From Actinidia chinensis (lineage: Eukaryota; Streptophyta; Magnoliopsida; Ericales; Actinidiaceae): DNA of 12,500 nt. Positions 8,601 to 12,500 of the stretch are shown piece after piece. Below the pieces are notes generated by a model. It did no database searches, was not told the DNA's origin, and worked only from the letters and a program-made list of their open reading frames with translations. Where the stretch lies: NCBI GenBank assembly GCA_009663005.1, contig CM018893.1, forward strand, positions 19,370,289 through 19,382,788, in the 5' to 3' direction. Both the position numbers and the translations under genes were made by a program. Position 1 is the stretch's first letter. Each line of letters starts with the position of its first letter.

Positions 8601-10526
8601 CGTGCCTACTTCCCTTTGATCACAAGAAACCCCTATACAACTTTTTTTTAATGCAAGTCAACTCACGCTGATATCAAAATATTTACCTCTATTACTAAAG
8701 AAAGCTAAACTTTCACCTTTTAAAATTCCACCCTCTTAAGTTGTGGGACGCCCACTCCCACTTCATCTACTCTTCTGCTTCCATCTCCTAATATATGAAT
8801 CTGATATTCTAAGAACCAGGTGACAATACACACACACACACACACACCACACATATTTCTTGTCCCATAAGTTTCGTATGTCCTGAATTTTAAACATTTT
8901 CATTGTCCTTGTTAGTGTTGTGTGTCCTTGTATGTGCTCCCAAGTCTAATACCATAAACCTATGTTGTTGTAGTTAGACTCTCTTCCTGCTATTACTTTT
9001 TACATCCATACATGTTCTTTATCAACTATCCGATCCATTTGTCTAAATATTTTGTATTCTTAAAAATGTTACAAGTATGCGCCCCATCTCTTAAAATATT
9101 GGTGTTGTTAAGTTATATGCCATGGCCAAATTCCAGGGTATCACAACTTCATCATTCTCTGATCTCTATTCAAATTCAATACCCCTGTCTCTATATACCC
9201 AGCTGCCCCATGACATACATAGCCATTACGATCACCATTCTTCCATATGCATGTATCTTCTCTCTGTGCATGTTTGATGGTATGTCATGCTAGTATGGGG
9301 GGTCGGGGTGTTTGCTGCTTGGGGTTGTTAGGGCATCTTTACCCAATTCCTTCCAGCTATGGACCTTTCCACCAACATTATATGGTCTCAACTGCTAAAA
9401 TTCAGATACATTCTCAATGTTTTCATGAAACATAGTGTCTCCTCGAGTGATGTTCTATTGAACTGATCTGTCAGCGTCAAATCATACCATCTCGTCCTAG
9501 CCCCCCTGATCCCCTCTTCCCTGCTCTTATGTGTCTTTATTGTATGGGCCCCCCCTTGGTGGTTAGGGTGACTGGTCAAGTAATTCACCAATTGTTTGCT
9601 GCTAGTGATTCTTCTTTTGAAAGGTGTCATAAATGAGGCAGCATCATTATTGTTAGCAGGTCTCCCAATTTTATGGGCCCAATGATCTTGAGAACTAGTT
9701 TAATATTGTGGATGTATTTTAATGTTCCATCCAAACAACAGGAAATTGGCAGAAATAAAGGGTTATATATAAGGTTCTACACTTACGAGTAGGTCTGCCA
9801 TATACTACCATTTATAGAAATGAATGGAGCCTCTTTATCTTGACAGAATTTCTGCATGATATCAATAAGATATAGTCAACTTTCAATTATGAGGTGACTG
9901 AAGTTTTTCATCTTAATAAACAGGGAGATTTTCATGAGTTTCCATCTTCGTTTTGTGGTTTGTGGTTGAAATCTTGAGAAAGCCAGTCATCAAGTAAACA
10001 ACTTATAGGGAACATTACTCTATATAGACTCTATAGAATTAAAACTAGTTGGTCTTATTGAAACTTTGGTAATGGGAGTGTCTTGGACACACTCCATGAA
10101 TTTATCTAATTTGTTTCATCTTGTGCAGGTTCCAGCAGATATGTATAATTGTGTTTGATAATTGTTGTGGGATAGGTTAGTTTGGTGGAAGGTAAAGTCC
10201 AGTAGGCCCTTACAATTCTAAACTCTTGACAAGACTTGCAACGGCATCTCATCATCTAGTTACTAGAAAGTATAGCTGTTTTATGTTGAAATGATTTATA
10301 CTTCTCAGTGTGCTAGAAGCTTTGTTTTTAGTTGACAAACTTCTCCAAACCTTTTGTGTCTACAGAGGAACCCTTAGTTGCACAAAGCGGGAGCGGGGGA
10401 GGGAGCGGAGATAAGTGGAAGATCAATAAGATTAGGAAGTCTCGGAGCGTGTTGTATAATATTATAACATATCCCATTCTTTATCCAAATATTTATATTT
10501 TGGATACAGATATGAGGATATTTTAA
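2772..10526 (+). CDS. candidate split host gene, frame-broken, unknown function
   Basis: This entry covers the proposed gene as a whole; exons are listed separately. Support comes from a run of open segments each bounded by good plant splice sites and all on the plus strand. Exons 3 and 4 join in frame and read as a soluble, mixed-charge protein. I do not recognise the family and assign no function. The reading frame breaks at three places: within exon 1 near 2870, at the exon 1/exon 2 junction, and between exons 2 and 3. The first two would each be cured by one extra base in a short A or G run, which suits either old frameshift mutations or long-read homopolymer errors. The last exon is uncertain. 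The gene spans about 7.8 kb because intron 4 is filled with transposons. Confidence 0.5.
2960..3333 (+). other. intron 1
   Basis: Donor AAG|GTATGT and acceptor TTTTTTCCTGCATAG| with a pyrimidine-rich tail. The first 95 bases are a degenerate TA/CA/CATA microsatellite-like tract (about 2961-3052). The rest is T-rich, as expected of a plant intron. Confidence 0.55.
3334..3410 (+). CDS. host gene exon 2 (candidate)
   Basis: The open frame from 3336 gives 25 codons, TVSVDNYPSAYIVLRTRINA then IAHEL, ending at a TTA|GTAAAG donor. If unspliced the frame would meet TAG at 3447. The exon starts with two G bases after the TAG acceptor; a third G would give a clean phase-0 join to exon 1 (Lys-Gly-Thr). 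As given, the join is out of frame. Composition and the arginine- and isoleucine-rich helix-like end look like a real globular protein. No catalytic motif is recognised. Confidence 0.55.
3411..4071 (+). other. intron 2 (may hide a small exon)
   Basis: Bounded by GTAAAG and a CTGCCTTTCAG acceptor, 661 bases, T-rich. Exon 2 ends in phase 0, but exon 3 reads only if two bases precede it, so either a small exon of length 3n+2 lies here or there is a further indel. Several CAG/TAG acceptor-like sites occur (for example near 3589 and 3610), but I could not support a particular exon. Confidence 0.4.
4072..4144 (+). CDS. host gene exon 3 (candidate)
   Basis: After CTTTCAG|C the frame from 4073 gives 24 codons: IRGYVLAKEGNIQSV then SDWLSGAFK, ending exactly at AAG|GTACAT. 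The other frames contain stops. It joins exon 4 in phase 0 with no correction, the strongest evidence that this is a genuine gene. The segment is probably helical; no named motif is recognised. Confidence 0.65.
4145..4281 (+). other. intron 3
   Basis: A 137-base T-rich intron with GTACAT donor and a TTCTTTTATCGCAG acceptor. The length is typical of short plant introns. Confidence 0.6.
4282..4359 (+). CDS. host gene exon 4 (candidate)
   Basis: 26 codons in phase 0 from exon 3: IALKQIRHDDATPSRAKPR then NDSLLAQ, with acceptor GCAG| and donor CAG|GTTTGC. It is basic in the middle (Arg, Lys, Pro rich), like a linker or binding patch. The exact 78-base length, matching phases at the left side and clean donor support it. 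What follows is a very long intron. Confidence 0.65.
5124..5744. mobile_element. GC-tipped hAT-like non-autonomous element A
   Basis: The left edge reads TAAAGGTGCGAGCGC and the inverse of the right edge reads TTAGGCGCACGCC, an imperfect short inverted repeat with the AGGCGC-type tips seen in plant hAT-like elements. Near the right end is a perfect 14-base palindrome, GAGGCGCGCGCCTC (5644-5657), and repeated GCCTC/GAGGC words. The middle is a purine-rich tract (about 5285-5510), then a GC-rich part with repeated ATCAGAT and GACGGC words. No clean target duplication was found, so the edges are approximate. It carries no transposase frame; open frames crossing it are chance. Confidence 0.5.
5285..5510. 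repeat. A-rich / GA-rich low-complexity tract
   Basis: Runs of A with interspersed G, then GAGAGAAGAGACAGAGACAG near 5438-5460 and a run of about 20 A near 5490-5507. It lies inside element A and has no coding potential. Confidence 0.75.
6751..6783 (-). other. reverse transcriptase catalytic box, mutated
   Basis: The minus strand reads MLFANDIVLVD where active plant LINEs have an Ala-Asp-Asp core. The first catalytic Asp is Asn (codon AAT), which would by itself be expected to disable polymerisation. Confidence 0.75.
6972..7691. mobile_element. GC-tipped hAT-like element B, inserted in the LINE
   Basis: The left tip is TCAAAGGTGCAGTTGAG and the inverse of the right tip is TAAAGGCAACTGCGC. 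GCCTCAAGGCG words lie just inside the left end and CTTTGAGGC, CGCCTTGCGC words just inside the right. LINE protein similarity stops at one edge and resumes at the other, showing it inserted into the LINE. Flanks read AACCGTGTTT (6962) and AACCATTGTTT (7692), an eroded target duplication. No transposase frame is present. It shares tips and GAGGC/GCCTC words with element A, so the two are probably relatives. Confidence 0.6.
6993..7035. repeat. 14-bp perfect hairpin in element B
   Basis: GCCTCAAGGCGTTT (6993-7006) is exactly complementary to AAACGCCTTGAGGC (7022-7035), with a 15-base loop. Just outside, TTGAGGCTCGCCTCAA (6984-6999) is itself palindromic with 7-bp arms. Subterminal stems of this kind are common in hAT-like elements. 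Confidence 0.75.
8828..8848. repeat. (AC)n microsatellite
   Basis: About ten AC repeats, lying at the point where recognisable LINE similarity on the minus strand ends. Confidence 0.85.
8850..10100. other. no supported gene
   Basis: T-rich sequence with no convincing coding signal. The minus-strand frame at 9388-9630 (80 codons) and the overlapping plus-strand frames at 9012-9435 match no family I know. Runs of C and G (near 9295 and 9549) are notable only as homopolymers. It is probably intronic or old repeat sequence. Confidence 0.5.
10129..10158 (+). CDS. possible last exon of the host gene
   Basis: After the acceptor CATCTTGTGCAG|, a phase-0 continuation from exon 4 reads VPADMYNCV and stops at TGA 10156-10158. 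The acceptor is good and the phase matches, but so short an ending could be chance. A donor-like GTATAA at 10143 could instead carry the message on to the frame at 10366. Confidence 0.35.
   Translation, partial: VPADMYNCV
10366..10526 (+). CDS. possible alternative 3' exon
   Basis: After TTTTGTGTCTACAG| the frame from 10368 reads EPLVAQSGSGGGSGDKWKIN, then a basic KIRKSRS stretch, and runs on through AT-rich sequence to 10526. A Gly/Ser linker followed by a basic patch is plausible protein, and a GTGTTG at 10448 could be a donor. The phase from the previous exon is not satisfied without an indel. The shift to AT-rich sequence after about 10450 suggests the real coding part, if any, ends there. 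Confidence 0.3.
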
Positions 10527-10683
10527 ATAGTATTTTTAATATATTTTTCATTTGTAATGAATATTAAAAAGACGGTTATAATTATTTTTAATATTGAAGT
10601 TTATGGACCAAGCTATATAGGATAAACCAATTAGCTTTTGGCTGATTATTTATATATATAGGATTGTGTGTTAAGAGACCCAT

Positions 10684-10881
10684 AAAAGCCCACTAGGTTT
10701 AGTTCTAAGCACCATAAGTTTTATTGGACTGCTCATTTTTTACTCTACAGTGATCATTCCTCAAAACAAATACGCAATAAATGATTGCTATAACAGCCCA
10801 TTCCTCCCATAAAAGCCCAACGAGCCCAGAGAAGCCCACTGTACTAGGTTTAATCAATCCATTTCACCTTACCAACCCTAA
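10684..10881 (+). promoter_or_regulatory. promoter-like region with AAGCCCA and AACCCTAA boxes
   Basis: AAAAGCCCA occurs at 10684-10692 and 10811-10819, GAGCCCA near 10822, and AAGCCCAC near 10832; these are inverse forms of the TGGGCTT (site II / UP1-like) box. AACCCTAA at 10874-10881 is a short telo-box-like motif, and two TAGGTTTA words follow the AAGCCCAC copies. This pairing is known from promoters of plant ribosomal-protein and other growth genes. A pyrimidine-rich CACCTTTCTTCTC follows at about 10888-10900. It points to transcription to the right. Confidence 0.45.
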
Positions 10882-11389
10882 CATTACACCTTTCTTCTCG
10901 CGAGCGCAGCCACGCCCTTTACAGGTACGACGTGGTCGTCGGAGCATGTTAGTCCTTCGTATGTCAAATTGGAACCTCATAGGTGTGGACAGCCTGCTAA
11001 TGGCCTCAATCGAAGTCGGAGGTACGACATCGAGGTCGTCGGACCTTCGTAGGTCGCAGATCGAACCCTCAGAGGGCTACAGCCTGCTAATGGCCTCAAT
11101 GAAGTCGGAGGTCGACATCAAGGTCGTCGGACCTTCATGGTCGCAGATCGAACCTTCTAGGCGCGACAGCCTGCTAATGGCCTCAATCGAAGTCGGAGGT
11201 GTCGACATCGAGGGTCTCGGATCAGCTTCGGACCAAATCAGAGTAGGCGGAGACCAATCGAGCCTTGTCAGACAAATCAGAGACAGGCGAAGACAAATCG
11301 ATGCCAGCTATCCGAGTTCGTCCAGTATCGCGCTCCAGCAACAATTTGAATTTTGGAGTGCAAAGTCGTGCTCCTGTAAGGAAGCGTGA
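10781..11389 (+). CDS. repeat-built open frame, doubtful coding status
   Basis: 202 codons from ATG 10781; a second in-frame ATG at 10946 would fit better if the promoter boxes upstream are real. Most of the C-terminal part comes from tandem DNA repeats: three SLLMAS(I/M) units and two QIR/RRQ-type units. No known domain, signal peptide or membrane segment is seen; the protein would be hydrophilic and rich in Ser and Arg. It is more GC-rich than its surroundings. A CT|GTAAGG donor-like site lies at 11376. It may be a real lineage-specific gene, the leader and first exon of a gene whose rest was lost, or non-coding repeats that happen to stay open. Confidence 0.3.
   Translation: MIAITAHSSHKSPTSPEKPTVLGLINPFHLTNPNITPFFSRAQPRPLQVRRGRRSMLVLRMSNWNLIGVDSLLMASIEVGGTTSRSSDLRRSQIEPSEGYSLLMASMKSEVDIKVVGPSWSQIEPSRRDSLLMASIEVGGVDIEGLGSASDQIRVGGDQSSLVRQIRDRRRQIDASYPSSSSIALQQQFEFWSAKSCSCKEA
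10990..11215 (+). repeat. three-copy tandem repeat, about 87-90 bp
   Basis: Copies start at 10990, 11080 and 11167, each with CAGCCTGCTAATGGCCTCAA, then (C)GAAGTCGGAGGT, then a CGACATC(G/A)AGGTCGTCGGACCTTC-type stretch and a GTCGCAGATCGAACC stretch. The third copy breaks off after CGACATCGAGG. The middle copy lacks single bases at three separate sites, so its frame shifts and then recovers. Confidence 0.85.
11231..11310 (+). repeat. two-copy tandem repeat, 40 bp
   Basis: Copies start at 11231 (GACCAAATCAGAGTAGGCGG...) and 11271 (GACAAATCAGAGACAGGCGA...), each with AGAC(C/A)AATCGA following. Substitutions and small compensating gaps separate them. They directly follow the larger repeat array. 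Confidence 0.75.
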
Positions 11390-11786
11390 CCTGTTTGAAC
11401 ATCCTGCAACTAAAGCGGGAACACTGATACTCTCCTGAGTTTGACTTTGCTTGGTTCCTTATTGAGTCTTAAGCATTCTGTGTCGTCCTTCTTGAACGGC
11501 CAAGTAGCCCATGGAAATAGGGGCGATGGCCGCAACTTTTGAGTATTTGACCTGCAAAACTCAAAATGTAATTCATGATATTGAGTTGAATGTAGCACAT
11601 CACATCAATTAAGTGAAATCAAACTTTTCATTCTCTGGATGCATACAGCACTGCTTATGTTGAAAATGAGTACACGAGTTGAGTGACTTTATTTAAGTAT
11701 AGAAATTTTCAAGGGGTAATCAATGAATGAGATTATATTTTTGGAAATTCTTTATCTTTAAGAATTTCTATAGTTTTAGATTTTTC
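11390..11786. other. no supported gene
   Basis: Spacer between the repeat-built frame and the LTR. The minus-strand frame at 11410-11598 matches no family I know. No tRNA, snoRNA box pair or further element is supported. Confidence 0.45.
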
Positions 11787-12126
11787 TGTTTTAAGACACC
11801 GTCGCATTTTCCGGTGGCTTTTGTTATTTAGAACTGTTTTTATTATGTTATACGGGTTGCCCAGATTTTGGGCCTAGCTCAATCTAATAGGTCTTTATTT
11901 TCCTTTCTTTATCTTTATTCTAGTTTTCCTAATTTCTTTTCTTTCTTTTTAGAATATGAATCTCTACTAGTATAAATAGGGATGGGAGGCCAAGGGGCAA
12001 AGTAGACTCGTCATTTTATTAATAATTGAGAGTTTTTCTCCTATTTCTCTTGTGGAGTTCAAGAGGTTATCTATTTTCATCTACTAGAACGCTTCTAGTT
12101 CTCTCGTCGGGTATCCTGCTGCGTCA
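11787..12126 (+). mobile_element. LTR of an LTR retrotransposon (left edge uncertain)
   Basis: The right edge is set by the CA at 12125-12126, two bases before a primer-binding site. A TATA box, TATAAATAGGGATGG, starts at 11971, as expected for the promoter in U3, with about 150 bases to the LTR end for R and U5. A TG at 11787 (TGTTTTAAGACACC) would give a 340-bp LTR, but the true start may lie elsewhere between about 11640 and 11960. The second LTR is outside the window, so no comparison is possible. Confidence 0.6.
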
Positions 12127-12128
12127 AG

Positions 12129-12140
12129 TGGTATCATAGC
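12129..12140 (+). promoter_or_regulatory. tRNA-Met(i) primer-binding site
   Basis: TGGTATCATAGC differs at one base (T for G) from TGGTATCAGAGC, the usual plant retrotransposon primer site complementary to the 3' end of initiator methionine tRNA. Its position two bases after a CA-ended LTR is standard. Confidence 0.8.
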
Positions 12141-12500
12141 AGGATTTCGCTTTGTCTTAATGACTTTCTTCTCCGGAGAGAAGCACAACCCCCGAGGGAA
12201 CCGGTGATCGTAGGGAAGGGATTCAGGCATGATTCGTGCTAAGGGACTTGCCCATTGTGCAACCGATTAAATCACAATGTTGTTATGGAATCTTGCTCGA
12301 GCCACTATTACCGAAACACCAACACTTGGGATGAATTTTCATTATCAACAATTATTTTAGGATGACTCTGTGAATACGGGGGCATTCATAAATAGAGGAT
12401 ACAGTCGATATTGGGGGCAATGTGCTCAATGGACAATAATCGCATAAGCATGTTCCTGTTCCTAACTTGACCCATTCCTAATTTCAATTTGTCTGCCATG
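12141..12500 (+). mobile_element. retrotransposon internal leader, no gag frame seen
   Basis: Sequence following the primer site belongs to the element's untranslated leader and continues past the window. No long frame is open in it, so gag has not started here or the copy is degraded. Family (Copia or Gypsy) cannot be decided without the polymerase region. Confidence 0.5.

Larger units (their letters stand above)
6365..8830 (-). pseudogene. decayed RTE-type LINE: reverse transcriptase remnant
   Basis: Read on the minus strand, several frames in succession give pieces of the plant RTE-like LINE polyprotein in the right order. From 8395 to 8360: KLTRIRERKGKD (linker before the polymerase). 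From 8066 to 7827: MTNLFNKILDSKKM, then RKSTLIPIYENK (polymerase finger region) and a degraded HIMKTWDE block. From about 6930 to 6880: a MNSVRRVCGET block. At 6783-6751: MLFANDIVLVD, the polymerase A/DD box with its first Asp changed to Asn. At about 6705-6664: LESKEFRLSTTKTK. At about 6541-6499: EEVVAQRAKSGWMK. At about 6412-6380: NWRKSIHV, the C-terminal end. Stops and frameshifts occur throughout and the endonuclease half is absent, so it cannot be active. The 5' end is probably truncated near the (AC)n tract. Family assignment rests on motif order recalled from plant LINEs. Confidence 0.8.
4360..10128 (+). other. probable 5.8-kb intron 4 filled with mobile elements
   Basis: Starts at the CAG|GTTTGC donor of exon 4 and would end at a good acceptor, TTTCATCTTGTGCAG|, at 10128. 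It contains the two hAT-like elements, the LINE remnant and an (AC)n tract. Stretches 4360-5120, 5745-6360 and 8850-10100 hold no gene I can support. A 9-bp perfect stem (ATCTATGAT/ATCATAGAT) sits at 4567-4592. If the acceptor is wrong, the gene may end differently or be interrupted here. Confidence 0.4.

Noticed and set aside
8850..9300. Endonuclease domain of the LINE
   Set aside because: None of the expected motifs of the APE-type domain could be read beyond 8830 on the minus strand.
9388..9630. 80-codon minus-strand frame as a gag or host protein
   Set aside because: No zinc knuckle or other motif, no start context, and nothing in the flanks continues it.
11400..11600. snoRNA-like boxes after the repeat-built frame
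   Set aside because: GAT/CTGA-like words are present but no properly spaced C and D boxes with a terminal stem.

Overview
The window looks like nuclear DNA of a flowering plant, most likely a eudicot. It is AT-rich and gene-poor, has plant-style GT-AG introns with U-rich tails, and is crowded with typical plant mobile elements: a Mutator-like foldback element, a decayed RTE-type LINE, GC-tipped hAT-like elements and an LTR retrotransposon with an initiator-Met tRNA primer site. I find no prokaryotic gene structure, rRNA, tRNA or CRISPR array, and no species can be named.

Layout. 1-115 resembles the tail of an LTR. 283-470 is repeat-like. 588-1860 is a 1.27-kb element that is almost entirely one imperfect inverted repeat, flanked by a perfect 9-bp target-site duplication. 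1870-2770 is spacer plus the probable promoter of a host gene. 2772-4359 holds four plausible plus-strand exons of a protein family I do not recognise. 4360-10128 is a probable 5.8-kb intron containing a GC-tipped hAT-like element (about 5124-5744), a minus-strand RTE-type LINE remnant (about 6365-8830) and a second hAT-like element (about 6972-7691) nested in the LINE. Possible last exons lie at 10129-10158 and from 10366. 10684-10881 is rich in AAGCCCA boxes and has an AACCCTAA box, like promoters of plant translation-related genes. It is followed by a 202-codon frame made largely of tandem repeats. From about 11787 to the window end is an LTR, a primer-binding site and the leader of an LTR retrotransposon.

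The host gene cannot be read in one frame as given. Exon 1 and exon 2 would each need one extra base in a short A or G run, and the exon 2 to exon 3 phase also disagrees; only exons 3 and 4 join cleanly. It is either a decaying gene or a real gene in a sequence with homopolymer errors. I found no convincing new biological system. The points most worth a second look are the frame-broken host gene, the very long foldback element, the nested insertion in the LINE, and the repeat-built frame next to ribosomal-type promoter boxes.
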